A stretch of DNA of 64,000 nt from assembly GCA_032622095.1 (NCBI GenBank), contig CP136065.1, forward strand, positions 156,431,577-156,495,576. Reading direction: 5' to 3'. Below, in pieces: positions 46,403 to 57,126 of the stretch (positions are counted from its first letter, which is position 1; the number at the start of each line of letters is the position of its first letter). Under the pieces are notes generated by a model. It did not search any database. It was not told the origin of the DNA and saw only the letters and a program-made list of their open reading frames with translations. A program made the position numbers and the translations under genes. The stretch is from Siphonodentalium dalli (taxonomy: Eukaryota > Mollusca > Scaphopoda > Gadilida > Siphonodentaliidae).

Positions 46403-48159
46403 GGTCCGAATCGGCATCTCTGGTTTAGACTGGGTTTTATTCTAGACCTAGTTTTATTCTAGTTTAAACTAGGTTTTAGTTTAAACTAGGTTATAGTATA
46501 GGAGTAAAACTTTTACCTTTTCATGTAGTTAAACCCAGTTTTGTGATAAACTCAGTTTTAGTTTTTGGAATTCGATCTCAATTAAAACTAGGTTTTTATT
46601 GGCGTGATAAAGTTATGATAATATTGCTAATTGTTTCTGGTGAATTGGAGATATAACGATCAGGAGACGATTATCGATATCTGATTTATCCGTACGATAC
46701 GTCTCGTCTCGAAAATATACTTTGAAAAAAGATCAAAGTAAAACCACCCTACCCCAGGTTTTACTAAAACCTAGTTTGGTGGGTTATATAATTCGGCTTT
46801 TACTAAAACCTAGTTTGGTGGGTTATATAATTCGGCCGATTATTTTCGCCCATTTTGATGTTGTTTCTTCGCTTATATGGGAGTGCTTCTTTTGAATTGT
46901 TGGCGACAGAGAGCACGAAGGGATCGGACTGATCGACACGAACATGACTTTTGGAACTGATTCCTTAATAACCAAACTGTCTCTTTCGATCAATTTGAAG
47001 GCATGGGTTGGTGGCCCGCCAAATACGCACTGGGAATGATTTCGGCCAATTTGTTGGTATGGGTGGGTGGCTCGCCCCCAAATAATAATAGAAACACCCC
47101 ACCCACACATCCGGGGGGGGGGGGTACAACCCCGAGTGGTGAACATGGGATATGAACCATTTTCGAGACCGGTAAGGATTTCGGCCAATTTGAAGGAATA
47201 GGTGGGTGGCCCGCCCCAAACACCCCAACTTCATCCCTGGGGGGGGGGGGGGGGTACCACCCGATGGGGTGAAAATCAGAAAAATGGGTATGGAACAATT
47301 TATTCCCTGTTTGCAAAATGAATATTTCAGCGGGTCTAATTGGCGGAAATCCTTACCGTTCTCGAATATGGTCCATACCCCATTTCGACCCCCTCGGGTG
47401 GTACCACTCGGTGAGGGGTGTTTCTATGGGGTATTTGGGGGCCACCCCCACCCATGCCGTAAAATTTACCGAAAGAGACGAATAAGCAATAAAATGGTCC
47501 ATACCCCATTTTCACCCAGCGGTGTGGTACCCCCCCCCCCACCCCCCAGTGATGAGGGTGGGGTGTTTCTAGGGGGTATTTGGTGTGGGGTGGGCGTTAT
47601 ATGATGTATTTGGTCGGGCCACCCAGTCCTGCCGTCAAATTAGTCTAAATCATTACCGTTCCCGAAAATCGTCCATACTCAATTTTCACCCCCTCCGGGT
47701 GGTATACCACCGGGGTGAGGGTGAGGGTGTTTCACGTGGGTATTTGGGGCGGGCCAGCCACCCATGTCGTCAAATTGACCGAAAGAGATATTTTGCGAAT
47801 AAGGAATAGCGGAAAAGTTCCAAACGTCATGATCGTCCATCACATTATATAATAACTAACCGCTATACTACAGTTCGTGAATTCGTCATGATTTCTCAAA
47901 GCGCACTGGTTATTCGCCTGCTTAGGAGATTAGATAGGGACAACCGGGCGCGTGACCTGACAAAGCATTGACAAGTAGCCATAATAAACAGACAGACCAC
48001 GCCTCTTACCCTTGTAATTGAACAATTGTGGTCCGCAGGTAACGCAGTTGACCAAATCCATGTCGTCTCCGCGGTCGAGTAAAGCTGTGTTTTACTACTA
48101 AACCCCAGTTTAAACTGGCAGTTTAAACTAGGTCTAAATTGGAGATGCCGATTCGGACC
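46403..48159. mobile_element. Foldback-type element with internal inverted arrays
   Basis: The ends are an exact 18-bp inverted pair: GGTCCGAATCGGCATCTC (46403-46420) and its reverse complement (48142-48159). Next inward on both sides lie TAGTTTAAACTAG-type motifs. At 46755-46835 a 39-bp unit (TTTTACTAAAACCTAGTTTG) is duplicated. The core, about 46940-47800, consists of ~150-190-bp modules (ACCGTTCTCGAA, GTCCATACCCCATTTTCACC, poly-C/G, GGGTATTTGGGG-GGGCCACCCA, AATTGACCGAAAGAGA), inverted left of about 47290 and direct to its right. No transposase frame; G/C homopolymers up to ~16. Confidence 0.7.
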
Positions 48160-48162
48160 TAT

Positions 48163-48830
48163 AACTCGCACGACAGGTGCTACACAAATATATGTATCAC
48201 GCCAAGTGATTCTTATACAGCTATTATATTCCACAAGTGATAAACAGCATTTAGCTTCCACGACAAGTGAAAAACAGCATTTAGCTTCCACAACGAGTGA
48301 ATAACAGCATTTCGCTTCCACGACAGGTGATAAACGGCCTTTAGCTTCCATGGCAAGTGGTAAGCAGTTTTGCCCCCCCCCCCCACAATTGATCCATTGA
48401 TATAATTTTCACGACAAGTGATTCACAATTTTTATCCGCTATGACAAATGATAACAGCATTGAACTTCCACGACAGGTTCTCAAAAACATATAACAGTCG
48501 CACGACATTTGCTCCACATACATGTATATATATCAAGTCAAGTGATTCTCATACAGCTATTAGATTCCATCACAAGTGAAACACGCCAATTAGCTTTCAC
48601 GACAAGTGTAACACAGCATTTAGCTTCCACGACAAATGATAAACGGCCTTCAGCTTCCATGACAAGTGATAAGCAGTTTTGGCTCCCACAAGTGATCCAT
48701 TGATTTAATTCTCGCGACAAGTGATCCACATGTTTTAGCTTATACACGACAATTGATCCACAGTAATTAACAGCTTTCAACTTCTATGATAAGTGATCAA
48801 CGGCTTTCAATCTTCCATGAAACATTCATG
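48163..48830 (+). repeat. 30-bp minisatellite, diverged
   Basis: The unit TAAACAGCATTTAGCTTCCA plus CGACAAGTGA recurs with substitutions. It is clearest at 48240-48370 and 48580-48680, and more degraded between and after. A C run lies at 48373-48385. Because 30 is a multiple of three, it produces repetitive minus-strand frames (VVEAKCC units), which I do not call as protein. Confidence 0.9.
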
Positions 48831-50846
48831 TCTATCTCTCACATAATTCGTCAATTCATAAAATATAAAGAATATATATTTTATTGCTGTAACATTATAC
48901 AAATATAAATGTATTATCAAACATTTGTTTCTTTATTTTTCTTAAGTTTATAATGGTGGACGGACCTACCCTGTCTTTGATGTCCGACCCAAAAGAACTA
49001 AAGTTGTCGCCCCGAACAGCCTTTATATACTCCCAACTATAGTGTTATCGTTCTTCCCCCGATAATTCCATACATTTACGTTACTTGCTACGGCAAGCGT
49101 GGAATATCCCCCCAGCTCAGTTTAGAGAGTATCCAATGCTAAATTGCTGTATGGAGGTTAAAAAAGATCTGATGGAGATCAATAAGGGAATATATGGGGG
49201 TATCTTGTCACTCATATTGGTCTATCACTATCCCAAAATTATATTTAAATCAAACTTTTGATACGCTCACTTGAACACTTAAATCTCAGTCGTATGTATA
49301 TATATCTGGACGGGATTCAAAGTGAGTTCGCAACAATTGAAACATGCACATATCTCATTCGTTATCTTTATTGATTGAGTTACTTATATAGGCGAAGACA
49401 TCAATGAATATCCACTTCGATGTGAGACATTCTGCCGCCATTTTCGAGCCACGTATAATGCCGTAGTATCACGGTGCTGTATCCTCATGGTGATGATACA
49501 GTGCGCGCTGAACATTGCCACCTTTCGTGACTTACCAAATAAACTGATGCACTACACGGGTTGGATAACATTGCTATCGCTTCTTGTTACCGGTATCACA
49601 TAAGCAGGGCAGTAATTTAGAACATAGTGGGTAGTATCATCAAATGCGGAAAACCAATTGGACTGTACATTGAGTGGTATTTTAAATTAACGGTAATTGA
49701 TAGTAGAGTTGCTTAATCAAAGTACATCTATGGGGCTATCAATTAACCACGTTGGCTTACTCAGATACTCTTGTTCCCATCTCATCAGGATTAAACGCGC
49801 CGACGCGAAAATAGTATTTGGTTTGTCGCCACGTCTACTTAGCTCGTCTTATGAGGACAAGAAATGTTTGTTGTCGATGTCTCGATTACAATATAACTAA
49901 GTGAGTTAATCAGTAGTGTATGAGTCCGTTTTCTCCTGGAGTTCTGAACTACACTTCGCTATGTTATAGGCGAACGGAATAGATCTGTGTATATTGTCGA
50001 TATCTAAGGAATAGTATATAATGGTCTTATAAAATCGGTTGTCTCGAGGCGGTAGGTGGCACGACACCAATAGAAAGAACCTTCTGATACTTGTAAATGT
50101 AGTCCCCGTGGGTTATAAATCTTTGCCTGCGTGACCCCCACACACACCAACCTGAAAACGGAGAGAACGCCCCGGGGTATATTATTCACAAGAAAGTTTC
50201 CCCTATATATCAAATCCGAACGAGCGAATTTCTACCCATAAATTTCCCAACGCGCAATATATGCCACCCCGGTGACTAGTATACGTACACATTGTGACTT
50301 GTTTTCGTGAACCATTCGAGCAGGCATCGTTCGTCAAAATCATGTAAATGTTTATCCATGGCTTGGAATAATTGTTAAGGTTTCGTTTGAGTTTATTGGT
50401 ATAGGCATTACATTTCCTTTTTCGTGAAAAAAACAACGCATTGTCTATTCCGTGGGCCGTATTTTTCGAGAACTTCATGGTATATTCGTTCATGGTCCGG
50501 TCATACAGGCCGGTACCAAGGTGTGTGAGAGCTTTGTATATTCAGTTGGGGCAAAAACAAGCTTTCGTTTGACACCAACATGTTTCCTTTAAATATATGG
50601 TATAGTTTTCTGGAAATCCGCCGTCTCATGGCCACTTCATATCCTGTTCCGTGCAACGTTTACCATTTGGCTCCATACGTCGTCCCATCACAGCAATATT
50701 GGTCAATATACTCCAAACAAATAGCTAACGAGAAGTGACGACCGCGGAAGCCCATCGACAAAAGATTGACCGATAAAATTACGGAAGCTTTACTAAACGA
50801 TATATATTGCTTCATTGGGAAATCCGGATGAATGATTATCGCTTGA
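48831..50846. other. No recognised gene
   Basis: Several unmotivated frames occur. Minus frames at 50004-50213, 50203-50493 and 50660-50872 follow the transposase-like remnant at 50848-51070 in the same orientation and might be its decayed continuation, but I see no conserved motif such as the DDE region. Confidence 0.35.
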
Positions 50847-50847
50847 G

Positions 50848-51070
50848 TTATGGGTCCGTAGATGTGCCCCAAAGTGGCTTTAAAACATATCGATAATGAA
50901 GAGAAATATATGCAGATCGACAGAAATATTGTTTGTGTATTGGGCCTCCGCTGATCTCTTCTGCTATCTTTGCTAATGGAGTCCGATCTCTGGGCCTATT
51001 GGAGTCACGCAGTTCGTGATCTTCGCATTGGCGTGGAATTCCCGACCAACGTTTATCACGCAATCTGACA
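50848..51070 (-). pseudogene. Possible Tc1/mariner transposase N-terminal remnant
   Basis: The minus-strand frame contains RWSGIPRQCEDHELRDS and RTPLAKIAEEISGG. This resembles the basic (S)GRPR-type linker plus second helix-turn-helix of Tc1-like transposases. The catalytic DDE part is not readable downstream. The call rests on motif resemblance only. Confidence 0.35.
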
Positions 51071-51958
51071 GTCGTGATTTGTCATTAGTAGATACGATGC
51101 TAAACCGCTGACCTTCATCGGAAAACAAAGCGCTCAAGGCCGTATTATACCTCGAGATAGGAACGACTTCACGAATTTAGATATCCACGGTCTGATTTGA
51201 CCCTATATATACAACTAATACTATTACCACTTGACAGGGCATTCACTCGAGTATTATCATAGTTTTACTGGTACGATGAAATCTTATAACTCTCTGCAGC
51301 GGTGGGCCGATATTGAAAGTGGCGGGCAGATAACGAATTTTCGCTCAAGAACGGCCAGCCGTCCGTCAATTAACGATGACGTCGACGTCACGGGTGTAAC
51401 AACTCAAAATATTACCACTGTATAGCGTTTTCTAGGCCATTAATAACGTTGTTCGGAGCGTTCCAAATAGCGCATTGTTATCAAAAACACCGGGCCGCGG
51501 GCCGAAAATGAAAATCTCTGTTCATTATCGGCCCGCGCCCCGACAACAAACTGGAAGTCAGATCTCCTTTATTATCACGCGAATTACGTCTCTTCGACAA
51601 TCAGATTTACCGTATTTATTTCAAGAAAATAATTGAAAAATGTATCATATTTTCCTCACAATGTAGTGATTTTATGATTGGAAATCACACTATATGGTTG
51701 GATTATTTTCTCAAGCGTAAAATATACATTAATAACTTTAGCTGTCAAACTCGTTTATCACTCGTCTGCAATGCTTGTTTTTCTCTCCTATTTTCGAGAC
51801 TCCGTGTTGACTGACAAGTCCGAATGAACATCCACTTGCACCAAGTGGCATAGCTGGGGCCACAATTCACCACGTACAACACAATTCAAATATACTACAA
51901 ATGATTGTTAACTTGCATGTAGCATTAACGTTTTATTGTGTTCGTGTTTAATGTATGG
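51071..51958. other. No recognised gene
   Basis: Includes an inverted GC-rich pair, GGGCCGCGGGCCGA with TCGGCCCGCGCCCC (51490-51542). The 64-codon frame at 51231 has no motif. Confidence 0.4.
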
Positions 51959-51960
51959 TA

Positions 51961-52441
51961 CAGTACCAGTCAAAAGAAGTAGTATTTTTAAGCGCGCTAT
52001 TTTCGCACCCAATACCGCAATAATACTGCAAGTGAAAATGCTTATAAGCGTGCCACTTTCGATATTATTGCAATATTTTGCGCTTAATATCGCAATATTT
52101 CGCGCTTAATATTGCGACATCTTGCGCTCAGAATTGTGACATTTAAATCAAATTATTGCTTCTATATTATTTATTGCATAAATAGAGACAATGTTTTAGA
52201 TTTGTATATAACTATAGTTGTAAATGCTATATGTATACTATATGTACACTATATGCACAGTATTTATCTAATATATGAAATTTAGCGCGCTTAAGATCGC
52301 AATATTTTGCGTTTAATAACGCAATAATAAGCGCGACAGATGTTTAGTATTGCGCAATAATCGCGCCTTTTTCGAAATTAAGCGCCCTAAATATCGCAAT
52401 AAAGGCGCGCCTCAATATTCCACTTCTTCTGACTGGTAGTG
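51961..52441. mobile_element. Tc1/mariner-type MITE, copy 2
   Basis: A 481-bp element with ends CAGTACCAGTC and GACTGGTAGTG, flanked by TA (51959-51960, 52442-52443). Same GCGC and CGCAATATT interior as 12540-12986 (for example GCGACATCTTGCGCT and GTACACTATATGCACAGTAT in both). It has ~50 extra bp around 52150-52200. Confidence 0.87.
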
Positions 52442-52563
52442 TAATTGGGAGATAAATATACCCTGTTGAGTTGGACATTCGGGAATTCGAGTTCATAAAT
52501 TGTTTCCATACTCGAATCCGCGAATATCCAACTCAACTGGGTACATTTAGCTCCTATAATTAC
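52441..52563. repeat. Hairpin, ~51-bp arms
   Basis: GTAATTGGGAGATAAATATACC through GTTGAGTTGGACATTCGGG-ATTCGAG is mirrored at 52511-52563 around a 19-bp loop. It directly abuts the right TA of the MITE, so one element probably inserted at the end of the other. Confidence 0.88.
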
Positions 52564-54333
52564 CACACATCAGACACGTTGTCCATACTCAAGTTCATGA
52601 AGAGGCCAACATATTTGCACAAGCCACGGAAAAGAACTGGAAAAGAAGTCTACCCAATTCACGAGTTAGTCGAAAAGATAAGATGCCATTTTGGTGTCCT
52701 TAAAACAGTTGCATGAAGTGACCCTTATAAGTACGAATCAATGAAGGAACAGTGTGTTCAGTTAAGTGTCTACTGCTCAGAAAATAATGTAAGAACCATG
52801 GAATTCAATTCACCATGCAACCAATATCATTTGATTATTTTCGATATTCTTTCGATCGCCTTGTGTCGCTAATGGTTCCATTATATGTGCTGAATATTAT
52901 ATTTTTAAATCTCAGCTGTAGATATAACGTGGAGATGCGTTGTTCGTTATTTATTCATGAGCGCCTTTTCTGACTTGATCCACTTGGGAGCTTTGTGTCA
53001 TCTCCATCCATTCATCACTGTGTGGGTTGTGGATGTTTACATTCCAAATCTGCTTGAGGGGCGGTGACCAAAACAATGTGACAAGCGTGGAGGCCCAATC
53101 CATCAATGAATAATCCAAATAACCATATGTTGGTATTCTTTAAAGATACTAGGTGGTTTGAAGCCTCAAGTTGTACTTACTAATGTGCGCCTTTGTTGCA
53201 ACCGGATCCGGTTTCCGAGGTTCAAATACGTCGATATATACCTTCAATATTGATTGTGTATATGCTACGGAAAGATTTTTTCAAGTCATAGAATCTAGAA
53301 ATATTTGATCCCGTTTTTCTTCAATGTGAAACAACAAAGAGCGGTGTGAATACAGATCGTTTATCTCACTGCAGGAAAGATTTTCTGAAGAATATAAGTT
53401 CCGTAATGCGTGTTACTGTACATATTTATTGGTATTTCGAACCCGCGGGAACGCGCGCGCGGAACAACAGTGCAGTGCCTAACTTCAACAGTACGGAATA
53501 CATGAAAATGCTACTGTTGTTTAAACATGTACGCATGGTTCCAACATCCAGTTGAAATAACAACAGAACGATCTATTTTAGCATCGTTTCTGCATTGATA
53601 TATATTTAATTTTTTTAAACCAAGTATGACATATAAACTAGACATATGACTACCAAGTAATACAATTTTTTTGTTGAAATGATGTAAAAATCTACATCAA
53701 ACGCAATAGCCAAGATATCGTTCATTAAGAACTTCTTATTCCAAACGTGTTCTTTATACACTAGAATCTAAATAAAAACAATTAAATTAGGTTCCTTAAT
53801 AACCATGCCTTGAAACCTTGAGTACATCTTTAATTTAAACAGTGATTTTCTCACAGTCAATGACGACCTTGAAGTAGCATGGAAGAAACAAATAAAATGT
53901 ATTAACCATACATCTGAGTCCAATCTATCATGGAATTTCGACACTACATTCCATGACATGAATTACTTTCTATAAGTTCTTCAAATAAACATCATTCAAC
54001 GAAATCCCAATGCTTGCAGAAAGCAGATACGTTCATAACCAATTGATGTATCGGCCGATTTGCTGAGAAAATCGGCATATGTAATTAAATTGCGAGCTTT
54101 GTATAATCCCGCTGGGAATATTTGTGGTTCGCTATGTATCCTGACTGGACAGGTAATGAAATTGCGGCAGAAGTTTAAAGTGATTATTAACACTCCCGTC
54201 CACCAGATATTAATATGTTGGCTATGTCGAAATTGTTTATTTAAAACAACACTCAGATTTGGCAGAACATCAACACCGTTGATCGATCAAGTTGTATACT
54301 TAAAGAACGAACGTGTTGGAATTATAGTCTTAA
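52564..54333. other. No gene; fragment of repeat J
   Basis: Bases 53725-53815 (TTATTCCAAACGTG, TTTATACACTAGAATCTAAAT, GGTTCCTTAATAA) match the middle of repeat J. Frames at 52471 and 54060 lie over repeats. Nothing supportable. Confidence 0.4.
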
Positions 54334-54870
54334 AGATACGGAATGCGTTCGCGATAGCTATTTCTGTTAAAATAGTCACATCCGTTAAACCGCCATAAAC
54401 AGAAAGCATATTAAAATATAGACAAATTGTGTTCTTATACCAATCATAAATATCATGTTATTGTCAAGGTCGTGCGTAGTGTTAGTAAATAAAAGCCATG
54501 TTATGTTACAATACAGTACGTAAAAGAGTGTGCGGTAAGCAAAAAACTGAACACCGGGGATATCCAGCGGGTGAACTTTGGTTAAAACTGCAACATACCG
54601 TCATAGCGATCGCCAATCCTCGCCATTCAATATATTGGTGTTGAATGGGTCACCGTGAATCAATCTCCCCAAAAAATCACCACGGTGTTAAGTGTTTTGC
54701 GTGTCGCTAACTCTTTATGTTATGATTATAAACAAAAGCGTATTTTGTGGACACTATTTTATTCAAACTATCATTATACTATTATACTACAGTATATTCT
54801 TGAGGAATTTTTCATAATTTGGTAACTTCTATTTCTAAATTATAACCTACTACCAACGCCATCCGTGCCT
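54334..54870. mobile_element. TTAA-1 family element, copy 4 (oldest-looking)
   Basis: Ends AGATACGGAATG and CCGTGCCT, preceded by TTAA (54330-54333) and followed by TTTA, a mutated target copy. Shares CCGCCATAAACAGAAAG, TATAGACAAA and TTATACCAATCA with copy 3. Confidence 0.7.
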
Positions 54871-54981
54871 TTTAGCAGTAAATCCTTTTATCCACTCCTT
54901 ATAGTGTAGAAATTCAATTTTTGACGCGTCCCATCCAATTAAGCACACTAGACTCAACGAACCATGCATATTTCAGTTTAA

Positions 54982-55221
54982 CCCTTTCTATACTAAATGG
55001 ATTCTCCCACTCAGTTATGATAGTAATGGTATAGTATTCATTTAGGGGCGTGTTCGGGTTATAAAAGCATACGCCGGGCAGAAAAAAAGAGCAGAATTAT
55101 TCATATTCCTTATCGAGAAATGTTCAGATAATAAGCTCAATTATATTGTCGTTTGTTGAACTTATTATCGTAACATTTCCTGATGGAGCTACTCGTGAAT
55201 GAGTATTTAGTATAGACAGGA
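54982..55221. mobile_element. TTAA-2 family MITE, well-preserved copy
   Basis: A 240-bp element with ends CCCTTTCTATACTAAATGG and GTATTTAGTATAGACAGGA, flanked by TTAA (54978-54981, 55222-55225). The interior has GGAATTATTCATA-like and AAATGTTCAGATAATAAGCTC blocks shared by other members. CCC ends with TTAA fit a piggyBac-like source. Confidence 0.82.
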
Positions 55222-55711
55222 TTAATACTTTGAAACTAGTTGGACGAGTTTAGAGGAGAAGACTTCATATAAGCCCTCGGGCTTGTTGTCTGATCCTCAT
55301 TTCCAAAATGAACTCTTATATTTGTATATTTATGTCATCTGTATATTATGTTATTTGTTTGGATTTGGAAATAAAAAATATGTTTACATCAAACTAGTTG
55401 GCCATAATAGGTTAGTATAGGTATATGTCCTCAGCATTCAGGCCAAATATTGGAAACCTCGATCAACGTGAACGACTATAGTGGACCACAAAATCGTTCA
55501 TGTCATGCGCAAATCCTATAGAACTTTGCATTCTGGTCATTTGAGACTTCCCATCGATGCACAAATAAGGACTTGATCAAACTTCACTCATTGAGCGTAT
55601 TTTAGTTTTGTTTAGTGTATGACGATCGAACGACTCCTATACATAGCACCATGTTGGTAAGTGTCTATTGTGACTATATAGGAATCAAGCGTGTAACAAG
55701 GTAGCTACTCT
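55222..55711. other. No recognised gene
   Basis: Contains an AT-rich stretch with AATAAAAAATATG (55370), possibly a retroelement tail. Unproven. Confidence 0.35.
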
Positions 55712-55958
55712 CAATCGTTTCTATACTGAATGGATCCCCCGTTTATAACAGTGTATATATGGAATGATCTATTATTCATTTGGAGGGATGATCGGGTAAT
55801 AAAAGCAGACGACCAACAGACAAAAAGTTAATAAAAGTGCAAATAGATTCATATTCGTTGGGATGGGAAATGTTAAAGATAATAAGTTCAACATAGTCGT
55901 TTGTTGAACATTTTCGATGAAAACTACTCGCCAATGAGTATTTAGTAAAGAAAGGGTT
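55712..55958. mobile_element. TTAA-2 family MITE
   Basis: Ends CGTTTCTATACTGAATGGATC and GAGTATTTAGTAAAGAAAGGG, with the family interior GGGAAATGTTAAAGATAATAAG. TTAA flanks are not preserved. Confidence 0.7.
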
Positions 55959-56066
55959 CAGGGATATGGTGCTATAGCTTACTACATTATCAGTTATCTC
56001 CCAGCATTGTATTCGCAAACCAACCCATTCTCGTGATAGCACCCGGGACTGGCCATTTCTGTGTTA

Positions 56067-56673
56067 CAGTTATGCTTTTATTAATCGACCTCTTTAACGA
56101 GGTTGTTGTGCGTTAATTACCGCGGGTGTACCACCATTCAACCACGGTCTAGTGGTATCACCGCGACTGTGAGCGGTAGACATGCGGCATCTGCCGGTAA
56201 TCTTACTGCGGTACTGGTAATATTTTTTTAGCCGCCGCGTTCATTTTTTGCGACCGCCGTACTCCGCATTAATTTTTCACATTCATGGCCGCCATACACC
56301 CGTTCCAGTTTTTCGTGAGCGCTATGCACCGGATTTAACTATACACAAAACAATATTTCAATTAATAAATTGTTTACGGTTTATCCAACATACGAAGTTG
56401 GTCACTGAAGTTGCATCATCAACGCAGCGTCACGCCATGCCAGAACTATACACTCTATGCATGGTGTGGTCATAATGCCGACTTTTAAAAAAATACAAAA
56501 AAATAAAATAAACATTGTATGAAAAATGCGGTCTAACCACGTACCCGAGGTGGCACCAAGGTCGGTCACGGTATGTTGTTCATGGTTGATCGTATGAACG
56601 CGGTCGATTAACGCAGTAATAGCAGTGGTCAACATCGTTAATGAGGGTCGATTAATTAGAGCATATATAGCTG
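56067..56673. mobile_element. CAGTAATG-related element, long member
   Basis: Ends CAGTTATGCTTTTATTAATCG (left) and CGATTAATTAGAGCATATAT-AGCTG (right), with TA at 56065-56066 and 56674-56675. The TIR core ATTAATCGACC-C matches the 213-bp hairpin MITE at 39041. At 607 bp it may be closer to the parent element. It contains a tRNA-like CGGTCTAGTGGTATC at 56143 without a B box. Confidence 0.6.
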
Positions 56674-56807
56674 TATTCTGTTCATTCTACATGCAATCAG
56701 TGCATATGTAACCCGACTAGAGGCGCATGTGCACTGTGTCGTCGTCTGCCCACGTGGACCAACTAATGTCGAATTCTTAATCGTGTTGCTAGCTCGCTGT
56801 GTGTTAA

Positions 56808-57024
56808 CCCTTTATGGGCTAAATACTCATCGATTAGTCGAGTAGTCCCCGTACGGAATGTTCAGATAATAAGTTAAACAGAACATTTCCCATCAATGAA
56901 TATGTATCCTTCTGCACTTCTTTCATGATACTAATTTATCATGAACACCCCTCCAGTTGAATATTGGGCAATTCCATTGTATATATTTATATCTGAATGG
57001 GGAAACCATTTATTATAGAAATGG
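56808..57024. mobile_element. TTAA-2 family MITE
   Basis: A 217-bp element with ends CCCTTTATGGGCTAAATACTC and CCATTTATTATAGAAATGG, between TTAA 56804-56807 and 57025-57028. The interior shares GGAATGTTCAGATAATAAG with other members. Confidence 0.8.
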
Positions 57025-57126
57025 TTAACCCAATATGGAACACATTATGGTGCGCTATAGCGTTGCCATTGGTTATATATTAAATAATTTGCTACCCCCA
57101 GATGAGAGAAACAATTGACTCATCTA

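Noticed and set aside
45590-46428. Overlapping 60-66-codon plus-strand frames
   Set aside because: Similar to each other because they are modules of one tandem array.
47896-48780. Minus-strand frames with VVEAKCC units
   Set aside because: Produced by the 30-bp minisatellite; unit length divisible by three keeps the frame open.
56138-56215. tRNA gene (CGGTCTAGTGGTATC with an anticodon-stem-like CCGC...GCGG)
   Set aside because: No B box or acceptor stem; it lies inside a TA-flanked mobile element.
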